A stretch of DNA of 64,000 nucleotides from an uncultured Nitrosomonadaceae bacterium. GTDB taxonomy: Bacteria; Pseudomonadota; Gammaproteobacteria; Burkholderiales; Nitrosomonadaceae. The DNA is taken from the NCBI GenBank assembly GCA_943787405.1, contig CALSMH010000003.1, positions 290,218-354,217 of the forward strand, written 5' to 3'. Position 1 is the first letter of the stretch, and the number at the start of each line of letters is the position of its first letter. The position numbers and the translations under genes are program-made. Shown piece by piece: positions 26,824 to 38,688 of the stretch. The notes under the pieces are model-generated. The model did no database searches and was not told the origin of the DNA. It was given only the letters and a program-made list of their open reading frames with translations.

Positions 26824-28548
26824 ATGCTGAATACTCAAATCATGACTAATTATCAACTGTTCCTGCGCCTAATTGGCCACCTTGCCCCCTACCGGCTAAT
26901 CTTGACATTGGTTCTATCAGGCATAGTTCTAATGGCGATAACCTATACAGCCATCCCAATATTTATTAAACCAATATTGGATGGCATTTTTGTCAGTAAA
27001 GAACATGGCTCCATACAGCTCATTCCATTAATTATCATCGCTTTTTTTATGGCACAAAGTCTATCTAAACATATCTGTAATTATGGAATAAATTGGGTAG
27101 GAAGCACCTTAACATCTGATCTACAAACAGCAATATTTAACAAATTTCTAATATTACCCTCCCACTACTACGAGAGACAAAAAAATGAAAATTTAGTTTC
27201 AAAACTTACTTCTGATGTAATTCAAGTTACTCAAGATGGAGCTAGGTCAGCATTAATCTTTATAAAAAATATACTGATTATTATTGGACTATCAACGTGG
27301 CTACTCTATCTAAACCTAGAGTTATCATTATTAGCTTTAATGCTAACTACAATAGCCTTACTAAGCACACAAATAATCTGCGGCCGATCTCATGACACCG
27401 ATGAAAAGAAATATCAAATAACAGAAGACCTTATTCATGTAATAAAAGAATCAACAGAAAATTACAAGACAGTAGTACTAAATGGGGGTCAGCAGCATGT
27501 ACTTCAGCGCTTCCAAGATAAAGTTGACCAGCTACGGAAATTTAATATCAAGAATACTAATACTACTATTTTAAAGGAATCGTTAATAAATATAGTTATA
27601 GCTATTGCTCTGTCCACTATCTTTTATCTGGCTATTTATCAAACTCTTATTGATAAGATAACTATGGGTAGTTCTTTTTCATTTATTATTTCAGTATTAA
27701 TTCTATCTTCATCCTTGAAGCAGCTCATCAAGGAAAATAGGCCGATACAGAATTGTGTGGCTGTAGCAAAAAATATTTTCTCAGTTCTAGATCTAAAAAC
27801 TGAGCCAGACAAGGGAAAAATAATCATAAATCATGCACAAGGTAAATTACGATTTGAACATATTAGCTATCACAGCGCTCTAAAGGATTTTTCACTCACT
27901 ATCAGACCGGGAGAAAAAATAGCTTTGGTTAGTTCTTCTGATGAGACTATAAACGCTCTAATTAATTTAATACCACGATTCATACAACCTACCGAAGGTA
28001 GAATATTAATCGATAATAACGAAATAACAGCCATTAAATTAGACAGTTTACGTTCTACAATCGGGTTTCTATCACAAGATGAAATACCCTTTAATGACTC
28101 GATCGCCGCCAACATTGCTTATGGAGAAATGGGCTATTCAACTGAAAGCAAAATTATCTCAGCTGCACATGCTGCCCATGCGATAAAATTTATCAGGAAG
28201 ATGCCGCAGGGAATGCAAACACTCATAGGCAAAAATGGTATAAAAATTTCCAAAGAACAATGTCAGCATATCGCTATTGCCCGAATACTCCTCAAGAATC
28301 CATCCATTCTCATTCTAGATGAAATAACCACAGTACAGGATTCTGATTCGGAATATTTTATACGATCAGCGCTGGAGCATTTAATGCGAGACCGAACTAC
28401 CTTAGTTATTGCACGTCGCAAAGAAACCTTAAAAAAGGTTGATCGTATTATTGTAATAGAAAAAAATCGTATTATAGAAACTGGTTGTCACCAGAAATTA
28501 CTTTCAGAAAAAGGACTTTATACTAAACTTTACCCGCTCTACCATTAA
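26824..28548 (+). CDS. MsbA-type ABC exporter with a degenerate nucleotide-binding domain
   Basis: Protein of 574 aa (or from ATG 26842) aligned by eye end to end with MsbA, the lipid A flippase: six transmembrane helices (about 20-300) and an ABC domain (about 340-574). The ATPase motifs are ruined. The Walker A stretch reads ALVSSSDETINALINL (Lys replaced by Ile376). The LSGGQ signature is ISKEQ (475-479), and the H-loop His is Arg531 in VIARRKETL. The A-loop segment is shortened. Q418 and Walker B SILILDE with Glu500 remain. The frame is intact. It is either a recent pseudogene without stops or a non-hydrolysing partner or regulator; a working msbA must exist elsewhere. Confidence 0.85.
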   Translation: MLNTQIMTNYQLFLRLIGHLAPYRLILTLVLSGIVLMAITYTAIPIFIKPILDGIFVSKEHGSIQLIPLIIIAFFMAQSLSKHICNYGINWVGSTLTSDLQTAIFNKFLILPSHYYERQKNENLVSKLTSDVIQVTQDGARSALIFIKNILIIIGLSTWLLYLNLELSLLALMLTTIALLSTQIICGRSHDTDEKKYQITEDLIHVIKESTENYKTVVLNGGQQHVLQRFQDKVDQLRKFNIKNTNTTILKESLINIVIAIALSTIFYLAIYQTLIDKITMGSSFSFIISVLILSSSLKQLIKENRPIQNCVAVAKNIFSVLDLKTEPDKGKIIINHAQGKLRFEHISYHSALKDFSLTIRPGEKIALVSSSDETINALINLIPRFIQPTEGRILIDNNEITAIKLDSLRSTIGFLSQDEIPFNDSIAANIAYGEMGYSTESKIISAAHAAHAIKFIRKMPQGMQTLIGKNGIKISKEQCQHIAIARILLKNPSILILDEITTVQDSDSEYFIRSALEHLMRDRTTLVIARRKETLKKVDRIIVIEKNRIIETGCHQKLLSEKGLYTKLYPLYH

Positions 28549-28649
28549 CCACGTGTCCTATTTTTTATAGTTATAAAATACGATATTTATTACATGATAA
28601 AGTCATATCTAAGCAATAAAAAAAGACTCTTCTAATCAGAAATACTCTG

Positions 28650-29972
28650 CTACTGCAGCACTTTATTTATCTGTATCAAATCCTCCTCACCCAACTCGCC
28701 TGCCACCGCCTTTAATTTCAATCTTGACATAAGCAAATTATAGTATGCTCGGCTAAGATCCCGCCGAGCAAGAGAATGTAGTCCCTGTGCATTCAATACA
28801 TTTACCTCAGTCCTTACACCTACTTCCTGCCCGAGTTTAGTTGATTCAAATTGGCTCTGGCTAGATCTCACAGCCTCTATCTGCGCCTTAACCAGGGCTC
28901 TGCCATTAGTAAAATTAAGAAATTCCTGGCTAACATTAAGCTCAGCATCACGATATGTATTTTTTAAATCATGACGTACTTTTTCCTCCGTGGCCATCGC
29001 TTCACGCACTCTTGACTGAACTGCAAACCCACTAAATAATGGAATATTTAGCTGAAGTCCAATTTGCTTTGTTGTTAGATCTATTCCTCTCCCGGTAAAA
29101 GTCCCACCCACACCTTTCTGATTACTGTAGAGAGCAACTAGATCGAGGGTTGGATAGTGCCCCGCCCTAGCTCTCTTCACTTCATGTTTCGCCATTTCAA
29201 GTACTAATTGCTGGACTCTGATCGTAAGGCTATTGTGTTGGGCTACTGCGAGCCAATCATTCATACTGGCATACTTTAAAACCAATAAATTGGTGTCATG
29301 GTTTTCATGTAAACGAGAAATGACACCGGGATATCGTCCAGTAATTTTCTGTAATTTACGTTTATTAATTTCCAACACATTCTTAGCAACAATTAATTTT
29401 GAAACTGACAAATCAAAGCGAGCCTGAGCTTCTTTGGTGTCAACCATAGTAGAGTTTCCAGCCTCAAAATTGGCTTTAGCCTGTTTAAGCTGTCGCTCAA
29501 TAGCTCTCTTCTGATCTTCCTCCACCCTCACGTCAAATTGGGCAATTAATACATCAAAGTATGCCTGTGCTACACGCAAAATAAGATCCTGGGAAGCTAT
29601 AATAAATTGAGAATCTGCCTGCATAACCTGAATTTTAGATTGCTCATAGGCTATGAAGTTCTGCATACGGAAAAGTGGCTGGACAGCCTGAATAGTCACT
29701 CCACCTCTAGTAATCGCTACTTCTGGCCTTCCATCTGGATTTATCAACTGCCTTTGTCTTACACCTGAAAGTGTCAGATTAGGAAGCAGCCCTGCTCTAC
29801 CCTGAGGTATTTTTTCCTGAGCTGCCTTATGCTCGGCACGGGCAGCAGCATACTTCGCGTCCTGGTCCAATGCCTCCCGGTAAATATCAACTAGGTCAGC
29901 AGCATTTAACGGAGCATGCGGCAGGATCAGACAAGAAATAAATAATACATAGAAATTTCGCGAAATACTCAC
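28650..29972 (-). CDS. TolC family outer membrane efflux protein
   Basis: Protein of 440 aa. The signal peptide of about 24 residues ends PLNAA, then come two OEP repeats with long helical stretches (AADLVDIYREALDQDAKYAAARAE, RALVKAQIEAVRSSQSQFE in parts) and the GVRTEVNVLNAQ motif typical of TolC. It would be the outer-membrane channel of type I secretion or RND efflux. No inner-membrane partner is adjacent. It lies downstream of pcm on the same strand, 104 bases apart, a common betaproteobacterial pair. Confidence 0.9.
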   Translation of the reverse strand: MSISRNFYVLFISCLILPHAPLNAADLVDIYREALDQDAKYAAARAEHKAAQEKIPQGRAGLLPNLTLSGVRQRQLINPDGRPEVAITRGGVTIQAVQPLFRMQNFIAYEQSKIQVMQADSQFIIASQDLILRVAQAYFDVLIAQFDVRVEEDQKRAIERQLKQAKANFEAGNSTMVDTKEAQARFDLSVSKLIVAKNVLEINKRKLQKITGRYPGVISRLHENHDTNLLVLKYASMNDWLAVAQHNSLTIRVQQLVLEMAKHEVKRARAGHYPTLDLVALYSNQKGVGGTFTGRGIDLTTKQIGLQLNIPLFSGFAVQSRVREAMATEEKVRHDLKNTYRDAELNVSQEFLNFTNGRALVKAQIEAVRSSQSQFESTKLGQEVGVRTEVNVLNAQGLHSLARRDLSRAYYNLLMSRLKLKAVAGELGEEDLIQINKVLQ

Positions 29973-30076
29973 CTTAATTCTTAATTAATTACCACTATTT
30001 AAAAATGAAGTTCTAGCTAGATTACAGTTATCTGAAAAACTGGCAATGTTAAAAGAATAATTTATGAAATAGCAGA

Positions 30077-30730
30077 TTAGAAAACAAATTGTTTTATCTT
30101 CTGCGCATTCCTCAATGCATGAATGCAAGTCTCGAAGAGGCATACTCTATTATAGGTACCCTTCTTTACACATGTGATAAGTGTGGCTTTCATGGCTGGC
30201 GCTTCACCCTCTACTACGAATAAACGCCCACCAACCACAAGGCTTTTTTGGAAGTCTTCAGGCAATACTGGCGTGGAGCCAGTCAGTACAATAACATCAT
30301 ATGGTCCGTGCTCAGGCCAACCATGAGAAGCATCACCCACTTCCAGGGTGACATTGGTTATCCCATGAGCCTGAAGATTCTGTTCTGCAATTACTTTTAA
30401 CTCCGGCAAAACTTCAACGCTGTAAATATGGCCACCTTTTTTAGCTAACAGTGAAGTTAGATAACCGCTACCACTACCTATTTCTAGTATTCTATCAGCC
30501 TTTGTGACCTGTAATTCTTGTAAGATACGGGCCTCCATTTTGGGGGCAAGCATCACCTCACCATACCCCAGTGGGATTTCCATATCTACAAATGCTAAAT
30601 CACGATAAGAGGCAGGGACAAATTCCTCTCGCTGCAGCTCAAAAAGTAACTTGATAACTTCCGGGTCGAGTACATCCCATGTACGAATTTGTTGTTCGAC
30701 CATATTAAAACGGGTTTGCTCTAAATTCAT
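30077..30730 (-). CDS. Protein-L-isoaspartate O-methyltransferase family protein
   Basis: SAM-dependent methyltransferase of 217 aa. MVEQQIRTWDVLDPEVIKLL, then EMEARILQEL-like and the SAM motif ILEIGSGSGYLTSLLAKKGG near residue 82 identify the PCMT family. The order pcm-tolC is conserved in betaproteobacteria. Repair of isoaspartyl residues is the family role, though several such proteins are diverged, so activity is presumed. Confidence 0.88.
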   Translation of the reverse strand: MNLEQTRFNMVEQQIRTWDVLDPEVIKLLFELQREEFVPASYRDLAFVDMEIPLGYGEVMLAPKMEARILQELQVTKADRILEIGSGSGYLTSLLAKKGGHIYSVEVLPELKVIAEQNLQAHGITNVTLEVGDASHGWPEHGPYDVIVLTGSTPVLPEDFQKSLVVGGRLFVVEGEAPAMKATLITCVKKGTYNRVCLFETCIHALRNAQKIKQFVF

Positions 30731-30794
30731 ATTTATCCCTAAATAAATTCTTATCTCATACTTGCAATTATTTCATATTTCCTTTAGTTTCGCA

Positions 30795-32827
<2,033 letters not shown>

Positions 32828-33013
32828 TATTCCTATAGCTATTCTGGCTTCTAAAATTAGTGTAGATTGTTATATCTACCCATAAAAATGAGGCCAGTGG
32901 AATTGACATAACATCTCTAGCCCGACTGGGCCTTAATTTTCTTGAAAAAAATTATTCCCATTTTAGTTCATTTATGTTTATCCACAGCAAAATTTTTTTC
33001 TTAAGATAATCAC

Positions 33014-33838
33014 ATGGACCTGACCTTACTGATTAAGGCACTGATCCTCGGTATCGTTGAGGGGCTAACTGAGTTCCTTCCAATTTCCTCTACTGGACAC
33101 CTTATCCTGGTTGGTGATTTACTTAATTTTAACGATGAAAAGGGTATGGTTTTTTCAATAGTGATTCAACTAGGTGCTATATTAGCTGTCTGCTGGGAAT
33201 ACCGCATCAAAATTAATACTGTATTAGCTGGTATTGGTTCCGATGGAGATTCCAACTATTTTATTTTGAATCTATTTATTGCCTTCTTACCGGCTGCAAT
33301 TTTGGGCCTATTGTTCATAAGCACCATTAAGCAGTATCTATTCCACCCAATACCAGTTGCAATTGCTTTGATTGTCGGAGGAGTGATAATTTTATGGGCT
33401 GAACAAAGAAAACATATTGCAAATGTAGCCCAAATAGAAGATATGAATTGGAAACACGCTCTAAAAGTGGGATTAATACAATGCCTTGCATTAATCCCGG
33501 GAACCTCCCGCTCTGGGGCCACTATAATTGGTGGGTTACTCTTTGGCTTGTCCCGTAAAGCAGCAACAGAATTTTCTTTCTTCCTAGCAATTCCTATTAT
33601 GTTCGCTGCTACGTTCTATGATGTTTTTAAACATCGTGAATTTCTACAATTCGATGATATCGGTATGTTTAGTATTGGATTTATTGCTTCATTTATTAGC
33701 GCGCTTCTAGCAGTACGTGGATTGTTACGCTTTATTAGCAATCATGATTTCACGGTTTTTGCTTGGTATCGTATTATGTTTGGCATAATTATTTTAATTA
33801 CAGCATATTCTGGACTGATAGAATGGTCCGCGAATTAA
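33014..33838 (+). CDS. uppP: Undecaprenyl-diphosphatase UppP (BacA family)
   Basis: Membrane protein of 274 aa with about eight hydrophobic segments that dephosphorylates undecaprenyl pyrophosphate, recycling the peptidoglycan carrier. Both signature motifs are present: [18 protein letters not shown] near residue 14 and [12 protein letters not shown] near residue 160. It is monocistronic, converging with the rhodanese gene. Confidence 0.96.
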   Translation: MDLTLLIKALILGIVEGLTEFLPISSTGHLILVGDLLNFNDEKGMVFSIVIQLGAILAVCWEYRIKINTVLAGIGSDGDSNYFILNLFIAFLPAAILGLLFISTIKQYLFHPIPVAIALIVGGVIILWAEQRKHIANVAQIEDMNWKHALKVGLIQCLALIPGTSRSGATIIGGLLFGLSRKAATEFSFFLAIPIMFAATFYDVFKHREFLQFDDIGMFSIGFIASFISALLAVRGLLRFISNHDFTVFAWYRIMFGIIILITAYSGLIEWSAN

Positions 33839-33869
33839 CCACTATAATACCTTTCGTCTCTTAGAAATT

Positions 33870-34322
33870 CTAACTTTGCACCCAGGGCAACCCTGCCATC
33901 TTCCATCCCCCTTGGACACCACGATGACCATTTGAGTCTTTATCTCCTTCAAACCCCTCAAGAACATTAAAGCAATTTAAATAGCCTGATTCCATGGCAG
34001 CTATGGCAGCTTGATTCGAACGAACACCGCTTCGACATATAAACATCACCGGTGATTCCTTGAGTACCTTAAGCGAAAGATGCTTAAGGAAATCAGGGTT
34101 GGTCTGCATACTCGGAAAAACCAGCCATTCTATTTCAACTGCACCTGGAATTCTCCCTACCCAAGACCATTCTGCTTTTGTCCGCACGTCTACTAATCTC
34201 GCGCCAGAATTTTCCTGCAAGAATGTAAGCGCTTCCTTAGGAAGAAACGCTCCTTCATATGGCAAGTCCATTTCTTTGGCTCGAAGCTTAGCTCTGTTTA
34301 GAATTTCTATAGTTGATCCCAT
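33870..34322 (-). CDS. Rhodanese-domain protein
   Basis: Single rhodanese domain protein of 150 aa. LVDVRTKAEWSWVGRIPGAV and the active-site loop FICRSGVRSNQ with Cys96 are seen. The C-terminus has the FNVLEGFEGDKDSNGHRG-type segment of a rhodanese family common in betaproteobacteria. A sulfurtransferase role is plausible, but acceptor and pathway are unknown. Confidence 0.88.
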   Translation of the reverse strand: MGSTIEILNRAKLRAKEMDLPYEGAFLPKEALTFLQENSGARLVDVRTKAEWSWVGRIPGAVEIEWLVFPSMQTNPDFLKHLSLKVLKESPVMFICRSGVRSNQAAIAAMESGYLNCFNVLEGFEGDKDSNGHRGVQGGWKMAGLPWVQS

Positions 34323-34524
34323 ATATATTCCAATAATTTAAAGGATTAAAAAATGTAATACTATTCCATATTTATTACAATATATATTAAGAATACTGAT
34401 AGAAATATTATTCTGCAATAGCTAAGGATACCTTATACGATATCTCACCATTTTATTCTAAAATATGGGAATACACCTTGCACCATGCTATTTAACTTGT
34501 TTCAAACGATAATCTTGCTCGTGC

Positions 34525-34540
34525 TGATATAATCTATATT
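34525..34540 (+). promoter_or_regulatory. Extended -10 promoter for glnA
   Basis: TGATATAAT (34525-34533) is an extended -10 element with a perfect TATAAT, about 67 bases before the glnA ATG. No good -35 lies 17 bases upstream, and the TGGCAT at 34541 is not spaced as a sigma-54 site. Confidence 0.45.
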
Positions 34541-34599
34541 TGGCATCTTGCTCATTTCTTATGCTATGTTAAGTTGTAACATCTAGTTTGGAGATAAAA

Positions 34600-36009
34600 A
34601 TGGCAGCAGCTGACGTTTTAAAAATGATAAAAGACAACGAAATAAAATTTGTTGACTTACGATTTACTGACACTCGGGGCAAAGAGCATCATGTAACTAT
34701 TCCAGCACATGCTTTCGGTATCGATAAGTTTGAGGACGGCCACTCGTTTGATGGCTCATCAATTGCTGGATGGAAAGGTATCCAGTCTTCCGATATGCTG
34801 TTAGTACCTGACCATGAAACAGCTAACCTTGACCCGTTCATGGACGAACCTACTCTACTGCTTACCTGTGATGTAGTGGAGCCCTCAAATGGTCAAGGTT
34901 ATAGCCGTGACCCACGATCTCTAGCACGTCGAGGCGAGGCTTACCTCAAGTCTACTGGCATTGCTGATATTGCCTATTTTGGCCCAGAGCCTGAATTCTT
35001 TGTCTTTGATTCTGTGTCCTGGAATACAGATCTGTCAGGTTGCTCAGTACAGATTGAGTCTGGTGAAGCAGCCTGGAGCTCCAAGGAAAAATATGAGAAT
35101 GGCAATATTGGTCACCGCCCTATGGTTAAAAATGGATACTTTCCAGTTCCCCCAGTTGACTCTTTGCAAGATATCCGCTCAGCGATGTGTCTTGTACTAG
35201 AAGAAATGGGGGTGGAAGTAGAAGTTCACCACCATGAAGTTGCTACTGCAGGCCAATGTGAAATAGGCACAAAATTTAGTAGCTTAGTAAAGCGTTCTGA
35301 CTGGACCCAGGTACTTAAATATGTTGTCCATAACGTTGCTCATTCCTATGGAAAAACAGCAACTTTTATGCCAAAGCCTATTGTAGGTGATAACGGTTCG
35401 GGTATGCATGTACATCAGTCGCTGTGGAAAAATGATAAAAATTTATTTGCTGGAAACAGTTATGCCGGCTTGTCTGAGAAGGCGTTATTTTATATTGGCG
35501 GCATAATTAAACACGCAAAAGCTCTAAACGCTATTACTAATCCCAGCATAAATTCCTATCGAAGATTGATCCCTGGTTTTGAAGCTCCCAGTAATCTTGC
35601 CTATTCAGTAAGCAACCGATCTGCTGCAGTACGTATACCCCATACTAATGATTCAAAGGCACGTCGTATCGAAGCGCGCTTTCCCGATCCTACTGCCAAT
35701 CCTTATCTTGCTTTCACTGCTTTAATGATGGCTGGATTAGATGGTATACAGAATAAAATCCATCCGGGTGATCCTATGGACAAGAATCTCTATGACCTAC
35801 CGCCTGAAGAAGCAGCCAAAGTTCCAAATTCCTGTATTTCTCTGGAAGAGGCTCTTGATAACCTCGACAATGATCGTGATTTTCTTATCCGTGGAGATGT
35901 GTTTTCCAATGACATGCTAAACGCTTATATCGATTTAAAGATGGAAGAAGTCATGCGCTCCCGTATGGCAACTCATCCAATTGAATTTGATATGTACTAC
36001 AGCTTATAA
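34600..36009 (+). CDS. glnA: Glutamine synthetase type I GlnA
   Basis: Dodecameric GSI of 469 aa making glutamine from glutamate, ammonia and ATP. ATG 34600 follows TTGGAGATAAAA, a good ribosome binding site. [28 protein letters not shown], the MHVHQSLWK loop and the adenylylation loop [11 protein letters not shown] with its Tyr (equivalent to Tyr397) are present, so control by GlnE is expected. No ntrBC or glnK is adjacent. Confidence 0.97.
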   Translation: MAAADVLKMIKDNEIKFVDLRFTDTRGKEHHVTIPAHAFGIDKFEDGHSFDGSSIAGWKGIQSSDMLLVPDHETANLDPFMDEPTLLLTCDVVEPSNGQGYSRDPRSLARRGEAYLKSTGIADIAYFGPEPEFFVFDSVSWNTDLSGCSVQIESGEAAWSSKEKYENGNIGHRPMVKNGYFPVPPVDSLQDIRSAMCLVLEEMGVEVEVHHHEVATAGQCEIGTKFSSLVKRSDWTQVLKYVVHNVAHSYGKTATFMPKPIVGDNGSGMHVHQSLWKNDKNLFAGNSYAGLSEKALFYIGGIIKHAKALNAITNPSINSYRRLIPGFEAPSNLAYSVSNRSAAVRIPHTNDSKARRIEARFPDPTANPYLAFTALMMAGLDGIQNKIHPGDPMDKNLYDLPPEEAAKVPNSCISLEEALDNLDNDRDFLIRGDVFSNDMLNAYIDLKMEEVMRSRMATHPIEFDMYYSL

Positions 36010-36149
36010 TCTATTCTGATGCTAACAAATATAAGCGTATAGAGCGCCACTCCAGAATGTGGTCGCTAAATCTACATACTATACAGAGAACGTACAAACA
36101 ATCCCGCTGTAACTCTGTGCTTAATAAACTCCAAAAAGGAAAATAATTA

Positions 36150-36815
36150 ATGAGTATTTTTACCATTTCATTAACTACTGTTTTTTTATTAACCATTGTT
36201 GGTTGTAATAACGAGGCTGCTGATAGCAAAGAGCAGATGAAAGGAGTGGTTCCCTTAGGTAGCGAGATAACGCTTGAAGGAGAACTACCATCATTATTAA
36301 CAGAGGGGCTATCGCCGGAAGAAAAAACTAAACTCACCGAAGAAATATTACCAATGGCCTCTCCAGACGACCCAACGCCAGAAGAGAAATTCGAAAAATT
36401 GAGAGAAAAAGCTAAAAATGGAAATGCAGCGGCACAGACTACTCTAGGTATAATGTATTTTACAGGCCAAGCTATATCTAAAGATACATCGGGCAAAATA
36501 TTAAGCACCGATCCTGCTAAAGCTGCAGCTTGGTTCCATAGAGCGGCTCTCCAGGGAAATGCTGATGCTCAATATAATTTAGGTCTGATGTATCTTATGG
36601 GGCAAGGCGGCTTAACTAAAGACTCTGTTAAGGCAGTTGAATTTTTTCTAGAAGCAGCTCTTCAAGGAAATGCTGATGCTCAAAATAACCTTGGCGCTAT
36701 GTATCATATGGGTGAAGGTGTAGAACAAGATAATTCCGAAGCTAAAAAATGGTACGCAAAATCAGCAGCTCAGGGACATGTTGATGCACAGACTAATCTA
36801 GAAGCAGTGGAATAA
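36150..36815 (+). CDS. Sel1-repeat lipoprotein
   Basis: Protein of 221 aa. The lipobox TIVGCN places the lipidated Cys near residue 20. After an acidic linker there are Sel1-like repeats (about 75-221), with units such as AAAQTTLGIMYFTGQ, ADAQYNLGLMYLMGQG and ADAQNNLGAMYHMGEG. Such solenoids mediate protein binding in the envelope. Specific function is unknown. It lies alone between glnA and a BI-1 gene. Confidence 0.85.
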   Translation: MSIFTISLTTVFLLTIVGCNNEAADSKEQMKGVVPLGSEITLEGELPSLLTEGLSPEEKTKLTEEILPMASPDDPTPEEKFEKLREKAKNGNAAAQTTLGIMYFTGQAISKDTSGKILSTDPAKAAAWFHRAALQGNADAQYNLGLMYLMGQGGLTKDSVKAVEFFLEAALQGNADAQNNLGAMYHMGEGVEQDNSEAKKWYAKSAAQGHVDAQTNLEAVE

Positions 36816-36943
36816 CTGCCAGTTTTGTAAAAAGTTTTTTTGAAACGTTGTTTTCAATTCTCAAAAAATATTGCAACTTTTCATGAATATTAGTAGTCTT
36901 ACTTATTAAAGATCTAGTGTAACTAAGAAAACAAGGAGAACAT

Positions 36944-37639
36944 ATGCAACCCGAATTACAATATCCGAACCAGGCACAATCAGGAAAACTTTCTATTGTC
37001 CGCAATAAGGTTCTTCGTAATACCTTCTGGATGCTTGGACTAACCATGATTCCAACGATAATTGGTGCAATGATTGGAATGAGCACGAATTTCTCTTTCA
37101 TGGCTCAGTCTCCAGTTATGGGTATGGTAGTGATGTTGGCAGTGATGTTCGGGTTCATATTTGCAATAAAAGCCACCCGAAACAGTATATGGGGAATTAT
37201 CTTACTATTCGGATTTACTTTTTGTCTTGGTTGGTTCCTTGGACCACTACTTAATTCTGCACTTCAGTTCAGTAATGGCCCACAATTAATAGGTCTTGCT
37301 GCCGGAGGTACCGCTACCATTCTTTTTTCTTTGGCAGGATATGCAACAGTGACACGCAAAGACTTTGGTTTCATGGGAAATTTCCTGTTTGCGGGAATGA
37401 TCTTATTGATAATTGCAATGGTTGCAAACATATTTCTTGATATACCAGCAGCGTCTCTAGGCATCTCAGCAGTTGCAGTATTACTATTTTCAGGGTTTAT
37501 TCTTTATGACGTAAGCCGAATTGTAAATGGTGGTGAAACAAACTACGTGATGGCAGCACTGGGCATGTACCTTAATGTTTTTAACCTCTTTATACATTTG
37601 TTACATCTATTGATGGCATTTGCAGGACAAAGAGACTAG
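36944..37639 (+). CDS. Bax inhibitor-1/YccA family membrane protein
   Basis: Protein of 231 aa with seven hydrophobic segments. The pattern LRNTFWMLGLTMIPTIIGA at the start, GLAAGGTATILFSLAGYA mid-protein and SGFILYDVSRIVNGGETNYV with LNVFNLFIHLLHLL at the end is that of the BI-1 family (YccA/YbhL), which includes FtsH modulators and proposed calcium leak channels. A strong ribosome binding site, AAGGAG, precedes the start. It ends at a strong bidirectional terminator. Confidence 0.92.
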   Translation: MQPELQYPNQAQSGKLSIVRNKVLRNTFWMLGLTMIPTIIGAMIGMSTNFSFMAQSPVMGMVVMLAVMFGFIFAIKATRNSIWGIILLFGFTFCLGWFLGPLLNSALQFSNGPQLIGLAAGGTATILFSLAGYATVTRKDFGFMGNFLFAGMILLIIAMVANIFLDIPAASLGISAVAVLLFSGFILYDVSRIVNGGETNYVMAALGMYLNVFNLFIHLLHLLMAFAGQRD

Positions 37640-37651
37640 AATTAAAAGCGT

Positions 37652-37694
37652 CTTTATTTGATCAGGGTGATGGATTAACCCTGGTCAAATAAAG
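37652..37694. terminator. Bidirectional rho-independent terminator
   Basis: Long inverted repeat between convergent genes: CTTTATTTGATCAGGGT (37652-37668) with ACCCTGGTCAAATAAAG (37678-37694), one G-T wobble and a nine-base loop. T-rich and A-rich arms serve both directions. Confidence 0.85.
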
Positions 37695-37718
37695 TGCGCA
37701 ATAATATCCCGTGATATT

Positions 37719-38504
37719 TTATTGAACCTTCCATTGATTCAGAAATTCTTCCCAATGCGGTTCAGTTGATTTTCTCAAGGTAGTACGAACTAGCTCGCTC
37801 TCATAAATATATTGTTCATCATCTAAAATTCCCCGTAGAGACTGGAAACGCAAAAACATAAGATAAGTATTTACCACATCAGTTTCACAATAATTCCTAA
37901 TCTCCTCACCCTTCCCGCCTTGAAATGATTTCCATACCTGAGAACCATCCATCCCTAGTTTCCCTGGAAATCCTATCAATTGTGCTAGATCATTAAGTGC
38001 AACATTGGCACGTGGCTGATGTAAGGCAAGCGAGTCCATTAAATCTAGGTGACGAGTATGATAGCGACTGAGATAATTATTCCATTTAAAATCCTGGTCA
38101 TTCTCGCCTGTTTCCCAATAGCGATGCGCTCTGATACCATGAATCATGCTTCGGTAGTGTAGTACCGGCAAATCAAAACCGTTTCCGTTCCACGAAACCA
38201 ACTGAGGAGTGTATTTATCAATACCTTCAAAAAATCGTCTAATAAGTTCTGCCTCTGTATCTTCCGTACTACCCAACGACCATACACAAAAATCATCTTT
38301 GTCACGCAACGCACATGAAATAGCAACAATTTTATGTAGATGAAGTTGTAAAAAATCATTCCCGGTTACTTGCCGACGGAACTGGAATGCCATCTCAGCA
38401 ATATCAGCAGGCAAAAGTTCAGAGTCAAGCTCATGAAGCTTACGAAGCCCATCTATATCAGGCACCGTTTCGATATCAAAAACAAGAGTTGGAGCCAAGC
38501 GCAA
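37719..38504 (-). CDS. Predicted 3'-5' exonuclease, PolB-like
   Basis: Protein of 261 aa with the DnaQ/PolB exonuclease fold. Exo I is VFDIETVPD (Asp10, Glu12), Exo II is LVSWNGNGFDLPVLHYRS, and Exo III is in RNYCETDVVNTYLMF, so the metal-binding carboxylates are present. Members are free-standing relatives of archaeal/phage PolB proofreading domains. Role in repair or replication is unproven. Confidence 0.85.
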   Translation of the reverse strand: MRLAPTLVFDIETVPDIDGLRKLHELDSELLPADIAEMAFQFRRQVTGNDFLQLHLHKIVAISCALRDKDDFCVWSLGSTEDTEAELIRRFFEGIDKYTPQLVSWNGNGFDLPVLHYRSMIHGIRAHRYWETGENDQDFKWNNYLSRYHTRHLDLMDSLALHQPRANVALNDLAQLIGFPGKLGMDGSQVWKSFQGGKGEEIRNYCETDVVNTYLMFLRFQSLRGILDDEQYIYESELVRTTLRKSTEPHWEEFLNQWKVQ

Positions 38505-38688
38505 CCTCTCTAAATAAATTTTAGGCTTAAAATAGTCTATCTGGTATAGCTTTACTTGAAACTTTTACAGTCTCTATATTTAATCCGTAATGATCACTGC
38601 TATCTCAAGATGTTATAGGGGAGTATGAAACAAACAAAACTCAATGTGAGTTCAATAACATTATGCCTTCTATCACATTATCTATATT

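Noticed and set aside
34540..34560. Possible sigma-54 site (TGGCATCTTGC) before glnA
   Set aside because: Only six bases separate GG from GC, where ten are needed; the extended -10 TATAAT upstream is a better promoter.
36011..36508. 165-codon frame on the minus strand
   Set aside because: Lies antisense to the start of the Sel1 lipoprotein gene and to glnA downstream sequence; its protein has no coherent features.
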